Assembly: GCA_002708845.1 (NCBI GenBank)
Contig: PAPI01000039.1
Span: 1-64,000 of the forward strand
DNA: 64,000 nucleotides
From: Leeuwenhoekiella sp.
GTDB taxonomy: Bacteria > Bacteroidota > Bacteroidia > Flavobacteriales > Flavobacteriaceae
Reading direction: 5' to 3'
The position numbers and the translations under genes were made by a program. Positions within the stretch are counted from its first letter, which is position 1. The number at the start of each line of letters is the position of its first letter. The notes beneath the pieces are model-generated. The model worked only from the letters and a program-made list of their open reading frames with translations, was not told the DNA's origin and did no database searches. This document shows, in pieces, positions 25,901-33,991 of this stretch.

Positions 25901-26143
25901 TATGATGCATCTTATGTACGATTAAAGAATGCCGAAATAGCATACACGTTTACTGCAGATTCTAAACTCCTCAAAACTTTTGGTTTTGACAGTTTGCGCC
26001 TCTTTTTGAATGGAAATAACCTGTATGTCTGGACAAAAATGCCTGATGATAGAGAATCAAATTTTGCAGGTACGGGATGGGCCTCCCAAGGTGCTTACCC
26101 TACTGTGAAACGATTCAATTTTGGATTGAATATCACCTTTTAA
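22952..26143 (+). CDS. xusA: SusC-type TonB-dependent xylo-oligosaccharide transporter, first of two (xusA-like)
   Basis: A 1063-residue SusC/RagA family receptor: signal peptide (MKIPLIKTAHVSKTLILGIL...), carboxypeptidase-regulatory domain (VSGTVVSAEDGLPLPGVNV, about residues 48-122), TonB box region EEVVVVGYGQQKKESVVAA, and plug with EPLILVDGIERP, SVLKDASATAVYGVRG and GVILITTKRG. The barrel closes with FNFGLNITF. It leads a run SusC-SusD-SusC-SusD-lipoprotein-GH10, the order of the xylan utilisation core (xusA-E with xyn10) known from gut Bacteroidetes. The substrate is thus inferred to be long xylo-oligosaccharides. Its SusD partner begins 11 bases downstream. A 600-bp regulatory region precedes it. 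Confidence 0.94.
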   Translation: MKIPLIKTAHVSKTLILGILFPLFAATAEERSNAYTTYETKISEQQVAVSGTVVSAEDGLPLPGVNVIVKGQTGMGAVTDFDGKYTINVPSSESVLIFSFVGFKTAERKVGSNTTIDLQMATDENSLEEVVVVGYGQQKKESVVAAIVQASGEDLERAGNVPNIGSALAGNVPGVITTSSTGLPGAEDPRIFIRGLSTFNGGEPLILVDGIERPMNTVAISSVESISVLKDASATAVYGVRGANGVILITTKRGKSGRAVLRARLNTTVKTASKLPGKKDSYDTFLVRNQAIENELSIRPESWGAYMSQDIIDKYRFPANLAESERYPNVDWDEALFKDFAPSYNANLNISGGSEFVKYFAGADFQYEGDLIRQYNNSRGYQPGFNYNRFNVRTNLDFQLTPSTVLKVGLSGSYGVRKTPWGFNGGQYVYWIAAYSTPPDIYLPQYSDGTWGYDAPSGGGEGNAIRNLAISGVQYLTTTQLQTNFTLEQKLDVIAKGLTFNGTIALDNTFIEANRGVNDLFNDPQEKWIDPLTGIETYRRTYDANTGFDYAQGVRWTAQGGGVNDGASYRRLFYQTQLNYTTTIEDKHDVTAMGLFNRNEFATGSILPFYREDWVFRATYGYDNRYLIEYNGAYNGSEKFAADKRFAFFSSGGIGWNIMNESFMDKADFINNLKLRASYGQIGDDNIGARFLYLTAWGYGGQSRLGVTGEQAEASPYVWYRETQVGNPGVSWESVKKTNIGLDYGFFNNAISGSIDYFSDDRIDVLVSGGDRAIPDYYGTEAPVANLGRVKNEGYELVLNLNHNFTPDLRVWADLNMTHAENVTIDRDDAELTPNYQKDEGYAINQARTFIDNGFYNTWDELYGSTQHNTNDSQKLPGGYQIIDFNGDGVIDDFDQTPYGFAGAPQNTYNATVGFDWKGLSAFVQFFGANNVTRQVVFNSLGNQNNIVYDEGSYWSKDNTNADAPVPRWVSTPNGASNGSRFFYDASYVRLKNAEIAYTFTADSKLLKTFGFDSLRLFLNGNNLYVWTKMPDDRESNFAGTGWASQGAYPTVKRFNFGLNITF

Positions 26144-26154
26144 AAATTGTTATT

Positions 26155-28047
26155 ATGAAAACGTTTACTAAAAATTTAATTAACTATTGCCTGGTGATTG
26201 TTTCTGTTTTGTTGGTGACCTCTTGCGAGGAGTACCTTGATAAGGAACCTGAATCAATTATTTCAGAAGAAGAAGCTTTTAAAAATTTCAGAAATTTTCA
26301 GGGATTTACAGAGGAATTGTATCACTGTATCCCCGATTTTTCTAACGCTTACTGGACCAATTCATGGAACTGGGGAGATGATGAGATCACTTCTGCAGAC
26401 ATGAATTTTCACGTCATCCATAAGTTTGATGATGGTAACTTTTGGGGTTGGCAAAGTGAATATGATGGCTGGGGGGCATCCTGGTTAAATCAGGCTGATG
26501 CTTCACGCAACGATGATCGTATGCAGAAAGATTTATGGAGAAACGGCTGGTATGGTTTACGTAAAGTTAATTTGGGTTTAGAGAATCTTGATTTGCTTGT
26601 TGATGCAACACCTCAGGAACGTGATTTTATTAAAGGACAACTTTTGTTCTTTAGAGGATGGTTCCATTTTCAAATGATTCAATATTTTGGAGGACTTCCT
26701 TATATAGATTATGTACTTCCTAGTGACGAACCTTTACGATTACCACGCTTAAGTTACCATGAGTGTGCAGACCGTGTAGCTGCTGACCTCAGAGAAGCTG
26801 CAAATCTGCTACCGGTGAACTGGGATGGTACACAGCCTGGTTCTGCCACCAGTGGTAAAAACGATTTGAGAATCAATAAAATAATGGCCCTGGGGTATTT
26901 GGGTAAAAACTACCTCTGGGCTGCAAGTCCGTTAATGAATTTAGAATCTACAGGCTCTCGCGAGTATAATTCAGATTATGCTAAAAAAGCTGCAGATGCC
27001 TTTGGAGAGTTACTTACCCTTGTTGAGAATGGTGATACTCCATATTCGCTATTACCTTTTGAAGATTATAGCAATAACTTTTATACTACAGGTCAGGGCT
27101 GGAGAATTCCCGGAGGAACCGAAGCTATTTTTAGAGGTCCTTATTTTGGAGCTAACGGCTCAAATTGGGGAACCAGTAAACAATATCAGCCTGCAATTAT
27201 ACAGGATGGTAGCAACTTTATGCCTACTGCAAATTATGTGAACTATTACGGTATGGCCAATGGTTTGCCTATAGCAGATGTAACTAAAGCAGACGAGGTA
27301 GCAGGCTATGATCCTGAATATCCATGGAAAGATCGCGATCCTCGTTTTTACCACGACATCATTTTTGACGGCGTTAAGGTTGTACAGGGCGCTATGCCGG
27401 CAGACGTCGAGCAGCACCGATATGCAAACCTGTACACAGGAGGTAGTTATCGCGACGTAAATACCGGTAGCCGCTCAGGATTTTTGAACTACAAGTTTAT
27501 ACCCATAACTGCTAACAGATACGATGACGGTTTTAACTATGGAGCAAACTTAAACCTGCATTTACCGTGGATGCGTTTGTCTGATGTGTATCTGATGTAT
27601 GCAGAAGCTGCTGCTCAGGGCTATGGTAGCCCTAACGGCAAATCAGGAAATTTCTCAAAAAATGCAACCGAAGCTGTTAATAGAGTACGGGAGCGTGCGG
27701 GAGTTGAGGGTCTAAAACTTGGACAAGGGGCCGTGCCAGCCGGACTTGAAGGCTTTATGAGTGAACTAAGAAGAGAGCGCGCAGTCGAACTTGCTTTTGA
27801 AGGTCACCGTTTTAATGATCTGAGAAGATGGTTGCTGCTAATCGAAAAACCTTATACGCTCAAAACATCTTTAGAATTTGACCGTGCGGGTAATTTTGAT
27901 ACCGAAGACCCAACTGCAAACCGGGTGCTCAATATTACTGAAGAAGTAATACTGGAGCGCGATTACTCTACAAAGCATTACTGGCTTCCTCTTAAAAATT
28001 CAGATGTAAACATTTATCTGGAGTTTAGTCAAAACCCGGGTTGGTAA
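26155..28047 (+). CDS. xusB: SusD-family xylan-binding lipoprotein (xusB-like)
   Basis: The ATG at 26155 gives a 630-residue lipoprotein with signal MKTFTKNLINYCLVIVSVLL and lipobox TSC followed by EEYLDKEPES, the acidic surface-export signal. An upstream in-frame ATG would overlap the SusC end and add 26 residues before the signal peptide, so it was rejected. SusD features: GQLLFFRGWFHFQMIQYFGGLPYIDY, LMYAEAAAQGYG, AVNRVRERAGVEGL, LRRERAVELAFEGHRFNDLRRW and the C-terminal NPGW. It is one of the longer SusD forms, as XusB of gut Bacteroidetes is. It probably binds xylan chains at the surface and hands them to the XusA barrel. Confidence 0.93.
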   Translation: MKTFTKNLINYCLVIVSVLLVTSCEEYLDKEPESIISEEEAFKNFRNFQGFTEELYHCIPDFSNAYWTNSWNWGDDEITSADMNFHVIHKFDDGNFWGWQSEYDGWGASWLNQADASRNDDRMQKDLWRNGWYGLRKVNLGLENLDLLVDATPQERDFIKGQLLFFRGWFHFQMIQYFGGLPYIDYVLPSDEPLRLPRLSYHECADRVAADLREAANLLPVNWDGTQPGSATSGKNDLRINKIMALGYLGKNYLWAASPLMNLESTGSREYNSDYAKKAADAFGELLTLVENGDTPYSLLPFEDYSNNFYTTGQGWRIPGGTEAIFRGPYFGANGSNWGTSKQYQPAIIQDGSNFMPTANYVNYYGMANGLPIADVTKADEVAGYDPEYPWKDRDPRFYHDIIFDGVKVVQGAMPADVEQHRYANLYTGGSYRDVNTGSRSGFLNYKFIPITANRYDDGFNYGANLNLHLPWMRLSDVYLMYAEAAAQGYGSPNGKSGNFSKNATEAVNRVRERAGVEGLKLGQGAVPAGLEGFMSELRRERAVELAFEGHRFNDLRRWLLLIEKPYTLKTSLEFDRAGNFDTEDPTANRVLNITEEVILERDYSTKHYWLPLKNSDVNIYLEFSQNPGW

Positions 28048-28093
28048 TTTCATAAGACCGCATTTTAATTAAATAATCCAAACGAAATACTAA

Positions 28094-31000
28094 ATGAAAT
28101 ACTTACGAACAAAAATTGTCTTGTTTGCTTTAATTGCATTGACTTCGCTTAACCTAACCGCTCAAAGCGAAGAGCAAATTGTTGTTGAAGCCCGTATTTT
28201 GGATGCATCCGGTGAACCGGTTCAAGGCGCTATAGTTCAAAATAAGCAAGATGATGTTTTTGCAATAACTGATCAAACCGGCCAATTTACAATTTCAGTA
28301 AACCCGGGATCATTTCTCCAAATAACTGCGGAAGGTTTTAAATCTGTATCAATTACTGCCGATGAATATCAGGAAGACATAGTTCTGGTAGAAGGGTCAA
28401 ACAGTGAAGTTCAGATCGCCTTCCAGAAGGTCGAAGAAAGTGAGATCATTGCAGGAGGTACTTCACACGTCAACCTTCCCGAAATACTCGAGAAGAATTA
28501 TACAATCTATAGTTTGGATGGTTTAAATGCGTTTATAGGAGGTTTCAACGGGGGCAATATCTGGGGAATGGGTAATTATCTCGTTCTGGTAGATGGGGTA
28601 CCTCGTAGTCCTGGTAGCGCTCTGCCTGTTGAGATAGAGCAGGTAAGTTTTCTAAAGGGAGTTACGGCAGTTTCTTTATACGGTAGCCGCGCCGCTCAGG
28701 GAGTTATTCAGATTACTACTAAGCGTGGTGAAATCGGAAAGCAGCAGATCAGTGCGCGTGTAGATGCAGGTTTGTTTGTGCCGAAGCGGTACCCACAGTA
28801 TTTGGGTTCTGCAGAGTATATGACCTTATATAATGAAGCAAGAGCTAATGATGGTATCCCTGCCCTATATTCTGATGAGCAAATATTCAATCATGCATCG
28901 GGTAGTAACCCATATAGATATCCAAGTGTAAATTTTTACAGTGATGACTATTTAAAACCTGTCTATGAGCGTTATGATGCTACCGTTGAAATTTCAGGCG
29001 GTAATGAAATGGCTCGTTATTATACGGATATTGGTTTTTTTAGAACCGGAAACCAAATCAATTTTGGTGAGGCTGTAAATAATAAAACAGAACGCTTTAA
29101 TGTAAGAGGTAACGTAGATCTTAAGTTAAATGACTGGATTTCTGCTTCATTAGGTGCAAATGCCATTTACTACAGTGGCAGAGGCGTCAATGCAGACTAT
29201 TGGGCAGATGCTGCAACGGTAAGACCTAATCGTTTTGCGCCTCTTATTCCTCTTGATTTTATATCTGAGGGTAATGAAAGTACCAGAATTCTGGCAGAAA
29301 ACAGTTCAAACATAATTGACGGTAGATTTTTGTTAGGAGGTTCTCAGATTGATCAGACCAATGCTTTTGCTTCTATTTATGCAGGTGGATACAATACGTT
29401 TACCAGCAGGGAATTTCAGTTTAATACGTCTATAGATGCAGATCTTAACCGGGCTTTAAAAGGCTTGACGTTCAGTACGATGTTTGGGGTTGATTATTCA
29501 ACTTCGTACAATCAATCTTACAATAATGAATATTCGGTTTATGGCGCAAATTGGATTAATGCAAACGGAGAAGATGAAATAGGGAGCTTAGTTCGATATG
29601 GTGAAGATGCCAGAACGGGTATTCAGAACATTAACAATAGTGCCTATCAACAAACGATATCTTTTTCCAGCCAACTGAATTATGAGACCAAATTGGCCGA
29701 AAACCACAATCTATCTGCGATGTTGGTGGCCGGTGGCTGGCAACAAACCATTTCTGGGCAGTATCATCGTATAAGCAGTGCCAATCTGGGATTACAGCTA
29801 GCTTACAACTACAAAAACAGATATTATGTGCTGTTTAATGAGGCGGTTGTACACTCAGCACGCTTCGCTAAAGGAGAGCGCACGGGCTATTCGCCTACCG
29901 CTACAGTCGCCTGGAAAATAGGACGTGAACCCTTCCTGGAAAATTCATCTGTTGTAAATGATTTAGAACTTTCGGTTTCTGCAGGAGTTTTAAGCACTGA
30001 TATGGGACTACAGGCTAATCAGTATTACGCTCATCAAAATATTTTTTCACAAACGGAAGGTGCCTGGTTCAGTTGGAGAGATGGAGCGCTTACGCGATCG
30101 ACAAATTCGTTACAAGGTGGTAACCCTGATTTGACCTTTGCCCGAAGAAAGGAAATTAATGTAGAACTTAAGGGTTCGCTCTTCAATAATTCGATAAACT
30201 TTCAAACAGCATTTTTTGCTAACCGAATGAAAGGAAATATCATTCAGGCTTCTGTACTGTTCCCTAACTATTTTGCAAACGGTTTTCCAGCCAGTTCGTT
30301 TATTCCTTATATCAACTACAATAATGATGACCGTATAGGTTTTGATTTTGATATTACGTATTCTAAAACTATTGGGAGCGTAGACTGGTCTGTTGGTTTA
30401 GCAGGTATTTACTACGATACGAAAGCATCTCAACGTGCAGAATTATACGAAAATGCTTACCAAAACCGTCAGGGTAAACCTCTCGATGCAATCTGGGGTC
30501 TTCAAAGCGATGGCTTTTTTAATTCGGAAGATGAAATCGCAAGCGCTCCCAGCCAATCTGCTTTGGGTAATGTTGCCCCGGGTGATATTCGCTATGTAGA
30601 TCAAAACGGTGACGGAATTATCAATAATGAAGATGAAGTATATCTGGGTAAATGGGGTTGGAGTGGAGCACCCTTATCAGCAGGAATTCACCTGACTGCT
30701 AAATGGAATAACCTGACCTTCTTTGCTTTGGCTACCGGGCAGACCGGTGCACACGCAATGAAAAACAGCTCCTATTTCTGGATAGACGGAGAAGATAAAT
30801 ATTCAACTGTGGTGAGAGACCGCTGGACACCAGAGACTGCTGCCACGGCAACTTATCCCAGACTTACCACTCAAAACGGAGAAAACAACTTTAGATCTTC
30901 AGATTTCTGGATGTATAGTACAGATCGTATAGATCTTGCTAAAATTCAGGTGAGCTATGATATCCCATCCCGCATATTGGGTAGTGATTCATTTCTTAAA

Positions 31001-31129
31001 AATCTAAACATATATGTGAGCGGTGCAAACCTGTTTACATTCTCCTCAGAGCGCGAGTTGATGGAGCTCAATATAGGTGGTGCGCCTCAAACACGATTTT
31101 ACAACCTTGGCCTTAAAGCGCTGTTTTAA
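28094..31129 (+). CDS. xusC: Second SusC-type transporter, divergent TonB-box region (xusC-like)
   Basis: A 1011-residue SusC-like receptor. Signal peptide (MKYLRTKIVLFALIALTSLNLTA, shown in part), a carboxypeptidase-regulatory-like domain (VEARILDASGEPVQGAIVQN), then a plug with YLVLVDGVPRSPGSA, VSFLKGVTAVSLYGSRAAQ and GVIQITTKRGE. The usual EEVVVVGYG before the plug is missing: the segment reads EESEIIAGGTSHVNLPEI, so the TonB box is divergent. The barrel end is FYNLGLKALF. It follows XusB by 46 bases and precedes its SusD partner by about 25. Paired SusC copies of unequal sequence are the rule in xus clusters; the second may import a different chain length or decoration, or assemble with the first pair. 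Confidence 0.92.
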   Translation: MKYLRTKIVLFALIALTSLNLTAQSEEQIVVEARILDASGEPVQGAIVQNKQDDVFAITDQTGQFTISVNPGSFLQITAEGFKSVSITADEYQEDIVLVEGSNSEVQIAFQKVEESEIIAGGTSHVNLPEILEKNYTIYSLDGLNAFIGGFNGGNIWGMGNYLVLVDGVPRSPGSALPVEIEQVSFLKGVTAVSLYGSRAAQGVIQITTKRGEIGKQQISARVDAGLFVPKRYPQYLGSAEYMTLYNEARANDGIPALYSDEQIFNHASGSNPYRYPSVNFYSDDYLKPVYERYDATVEISGGNEMARYYTDIGFFRTGNQINFGEAVNNKTERFNVRGNVDLKLNDWISASLGANAIYYSGRGVNADYWADAATVRPNRFAPLIPLDFISEGNESTRILAENSSNIIDGRFLLGGSQIDQTNAFASIYAGGYNTFTSREFQFNTSIDADLNRALKGLTFSTMFGVDYSTSYNQSYNNEYSVYGANWINANGEDEIGSLVRYGEDARTGIQNINNSAYQQTISFSSQLNYETKLAENHNLSAMLVAGGWQQTISGQYHRISSANLGLQLAYNYKNRYYVLFNEAVVHSARFAKGERTGYSPTATVAWKIGREPFLENSSVVNDLELSVSAGVLSTDMGLQANQYYAHQNIFSQTEGAWFSWRDGALTRSTNSLQGGNPDLTFARRKEINVELKGSLFNNSINFQTAFFANRMKGNIIQASVLFPNYFANGFPASSFIPYINYNNDDRIGFDFDITYSKTIGSVDWSVGLAGIYYDTKASQRAELYENAYQNRQGKPLDAIWGLQSDGFFNSEDEIASAPSQSALGNVAPGDIRYVDQNGDGIINNEDEVYLGKWGWSGAPLSAGIHLTAKWNNLTFFALATGQTGAHAMKNSSYFWIDGEDKYSTVVRDRWTPETAATATYPRLTTQNGENNFRSSDFWMYSTDRIDLAKIQVSYDIPSRILGSDSFLKNLNIYVSGANLFTFSSERELMELNIGGAPQTRFYNLGLKALF

Positions 31130-31154
31130 TTAATTCTATATGTATCAAAAAAAT

Positions 31155-32897
31155 ATGAATACTAAGATCTTACTTTTTCTACTCGCTATTGTATCACTTA
31201 CGGGTTGTGACGATCTATTTGAACCCGCAATTGAAAATAACCGGGATTTAGAAGATGCGTATAATGACCCGACCTATGCCGAAGGCTTATTGCTTAACGG
31301 GTATTTACGCATACCTACTTTAAACTGGTCTTTTGACGATGTAGCTACTGACGATGCAGTTTCCAATGATATAGATAATGCATATCGAAGAGCAGCTACG
31401 GGACAATGGGCATCAAATTTTGACCCATTTACACAATGGCAGCGTTCTAGATCAGCAATACAATATCTAAATATTTTCCTTTCGGAAGCAGATAATGTAG
31501 AATGGGCAACAGACCCCAACATCAATGCTTTATACAACCGACGATTGAAAGGAGAGGCATACGGTCTTAGAGGTTTGCATATGTACTATCTATTGCAGGC
31601 TCATGCCGGCTTTGCCAATGGTGATTTGCTGGGAGTGCCTATTATCCTTGAACCTGAAACGCCTCAGTCTGAATTTAACCTTCCCAGAGCAACATTCAAT
31701 GCCTGTATGACCCAGTTAATGAATGACCTGAACCAGGCAGACGAAATGTTAGCTCTGGATTATGAGGATATTAGTGACCCCAGTTTATTACCCAGTGGAA
31801 TTACAAATACAAATGATTTCAACCGTGTTTTCGGTGAACGTGGAAGACAACGAGTAAGTGGCAGAATTGTAAAAGCCATTAAGGCCCAGGCAGCTTTAAT
31901 GGCGGCAAGCCCGGCATACAGTGATATAAGTGATGTTAACTGGCAAATGGCTGCTAACTATGCAGGTGAAGTTCTCGCCCTTAATGGAGGTTTAAGTGGT
32001 ATCGATGATAATGGTCATACCTGGTATGCAAATATTTCGGAGATTGCAGATTTAGGAGGAGGAACAAATCCTGATGAAATTCTATGGAGAGGCGATGTGG
32101 GGAATAGTAATAACCTGGAAGCCGATCATTTTCCACCTACTTTAAACGGACGCGGAAGGCTCAATCCAACTCAGAACCTTGTAGATGCATTTCCTGCAGT
32201 AAACGGGTATCCCATATCAGATCCTGCTAGTAATTATGATCCTAATGATCCCTATGCCAATCGTGACCCAAGGTTACGTACCTATATTCTGGTAAATCGC
32301 GCAACTGCAGGAGTAAATGCTTCAACCATTATCACGGCTGCAGATGGCGGTACGAATGATGCCTTGAATGCAGAAGCTACTTCAACACGTACAGGATACT
32401 ATATGAGAAAACTCTTAAGACAAGATGTAAACCTCAGTACTGCAACTACAACACAGCAATTACATTACAAACCGCGCATACGATATACAGAATTGTATCT
32501 CATTTATGCTGAAGCCGCAAATGAGGCCTGGGGACCAACCGGAACCGGCTCTTTTGGCTTTTCTGCTTATGACGTGATTGCTGCAATACGGGAACGCGCC
32601 GGCATTGCTCAGCCTGATGCGTATTTAGAATCTATACGTGGTGATAAGAATGCCATGCGTACTTTAATACGCAATGAGCGTCGTCTGGAGCTCTGTTTTG
32701 AAGGCTTTCGCTTTTGGGATTTACGCCGCTGGGGGCTCAACCTTACTGAAACTGCCGACGGTGTTTCAATTGTAAATGGTGTTCCTAATAGAATTGAAGT
32801 TGAAGAGCGGGAATATCAGGATTATATGCAATATGGACCCGTACCTTACAATGAGACCTTAAAATTTGATGCACTTGAACAAAACCAGGGTTGGTAG
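31155..32897 (+). CDS. xusD: Second SusD-family lipoprotein (xusD-like)
   Basis: Starting at ATG 31155, a 580-residue lipoprotein with signal MNTKILLFLLAIVSLTGC and acidic DDLFEP after the cysteine. An in-frame ATG 15 bases earlier is possible but adds residues before a normal signal peptide. SusD marks: RLKGEAYGLRGLHMYYLLQA, LYLIYAEAANEAWG, AIRERAGIAQ, LIRNERRLELCFEGFRFWDL and a final NQGW. It should be the surface partner of the second SusC. It differs strongly from XusB in length and sequence, so the two pairs are ancient paralogues rather than a recent copy. Confidence 0.93.
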   Translation: MNTKILLFLLAIVSLTGCDDLFEPAIENNRDLEDAYNDPTYAEGLLLNGYLRIPTLNWSFDDVATDDAVSNDIDNAYRRAATGQWASNFDPFTQWQRSRSAIQYLNIFLSEADNVEWATDPNINALYNRRLKGEAYGLRGLHMYYLLQAHAGFANGDLLGVPIILEPETPQSEFNLPRATFNACMTQLMNDLNQADEMLALDYEDISDPSLLPSGITNTNDFNRVFGERGRQRVSGRIVKAIKAQAALMAASPAYSDISDVNWQMAANYAGEVLALNGGLSGIDDNGHTWYANISEIADLGGGTNPDEILWRGDVGNSNNLEADHFPPTLNGRGRLNPTQNLVDAFPAVNGYPISDPASNYDPNDPYANRDPRLRTYILVNRATAGVNASTIITAADGGTNDALNAEATSTRTGYYMRKLLRQDVNLSTATTTQQLHYKPRIRYTELYLIYAEAANEAWGPTGTGSFGFSAYDVIAAIRERAGIAQPDAYLESIRGDKNAMRTLIRNERRLELCFEGFRFWDLRRWGLNLTETADGVSIVNGVPNRIEVEEREYQDYMQYGPVPYNETLKFDALEQNQGW

Positions 32898-32920
32898 ACC
32901 TCAATTAAAACACTAATTAG

Positions 32921-33961
32921 ATGACGATGAAAAAAAATATATATATAACGCTTTTACTTCTTATCACCCTTTTCAGTTCTTGTGAAAATGGAGAATGGGA
33001 TTTCCCTGACTACGAGTATCAGGTTGTCTATTTTGCCTATCAGTATCCTGTGAGAACAATTACTCTTGGCGAAGATATATTTGATACCACTTTAGATAAT
33101 GAAGGTAAATGTATGATTATGGCCACTTTGGGCGGTCTTTATGAGAATGAGTCCAACGTAACCGTAGACTTTCAGGTAGATAATTCGATGGTAGATGGTT
33201 TTGTGTTTGAAGACTCAGGAGAACCTGTACTAGCACTTCCATCTACTCATTATTCACTAGCTGACGATCAAATTGTTATTCCAAACGGTGAAATTGCTGG
33301 AGGTGTTGAGGTTCAGTTAACCGATGCTTTCTTTGCAGACCCTAAGTCCTTAGGCAGAAATTATGTAATACCCCTGCGTATGACGAATGCTTCTGTCGTA
33401 GATACAATTTTGTCCGGGGAGCCTCAGGTGCCTAATCCACGTAAAGGAGTAGCTACAGACTGGGCTATACAGCCCAAGGATTTCATTTTTTATGCGGTAA
33501 AATACATCAATCCTTACGAGGCATTTTACCTACGTAGAGGTGAAGATGTAATTGTTGGTAAAAACGGAAATACAGATTTAAATGAGACAATTACCCGCCA
33601 GGAACAATATGTAAAGGATGACGAGGTAGTCAAATTGACTTCAACAAGCAGACAGCAAATACGTTTTCCTTTGTCATTACAAGACAGTGGCGGTGTTGAT
33701 CGTAACATCGTATTACTTGTTGACATTGATGATGAGGGTAATGCTACCGTTAGCTCTTCAGAACCCGGGGAATATACAGCTACAGGTACTGGTTCATTTA
33801 TAAAGGATGGAGAAAAAAACAGTTGGGGCAGTCAGGACCGTGATGCACTTTACCTAAACTACGAACTTGATTTGGACGATGTACGTGTGACTTCTACAGA
33901 TACACTGGTGGTTAGAAACCGTGGTGTAACGATAGAGACTTTTACACCGATTTTAGAATAG
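32921..33961 (+). CDS. xusE: XusE-like surface lipoprotein (DUF1735/DUF5627-type), probable xylan-binding
   Basis: About 346 residues. Signal MTMKKNIYITLLLLITLFSSC with the lipobox cysteine followed by ENGEWDFPDYEYQ, acidic and aromatic. An ATG 6 bases in (MKKNIY) may be the true start. Two parts are visible: an N-terminal half with YFAYQYPVRTITLGEDIFD and NESNVTVDFQVDNSMVDGF, resembling the DUF1735 (BT_3987-like) domain, and a C-terminal half with KDFIFYAVKYINPYEAFYLR like DUF5627. In xus clusters a protein of this place and size (XusE) is a surface glycan-binding protein between XusD and the GH10 xylanase. It lies 23 bases after XusD and 30 before the xylanase. No catalytic motif is seen. 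Domain names are from memory. Confidence 0.8.
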   Translation: MTMKKNIYITLLLLITLFSSCENGEWDFPDYEYQVVYFAYQYPVRTITLGEDIFDTTLDNEGKCMIMATLGGLYENESNVTVDFQVDNSMVDGFVFEDSGEPVLALPSTHYSLADDQIVIPNGEIAGGVEVQLTDAFFADPKSLGRNYVIPLRMTNASVVDTILSGEPQVPNPRKGVATDWAIQPKDFIFYAVKYINPYEAFYLRRGEDVIVGKNGNTDLNETITRQEQYVKDDEVVKLTSTSRQQIRFPLSLQDSGGVDRNIVLLVDIDDEGNATVSSSEPGEYTATGTGSFIKDGEKNSWGSQDRDALYLNYELDLDDVRVTSTDTLVVRNRGVTIETFTPILE

Positions 33962-33991
33962 AATCTTTTGATTTAGAAAAAAATACGAATT

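Noticed and set aside
26077..26154. Upstream ATG for the first xylan SusD
   Set aside because: It would overlap the SusC end and put 26 residues before a clear lipoprotein signal starting at 26155.
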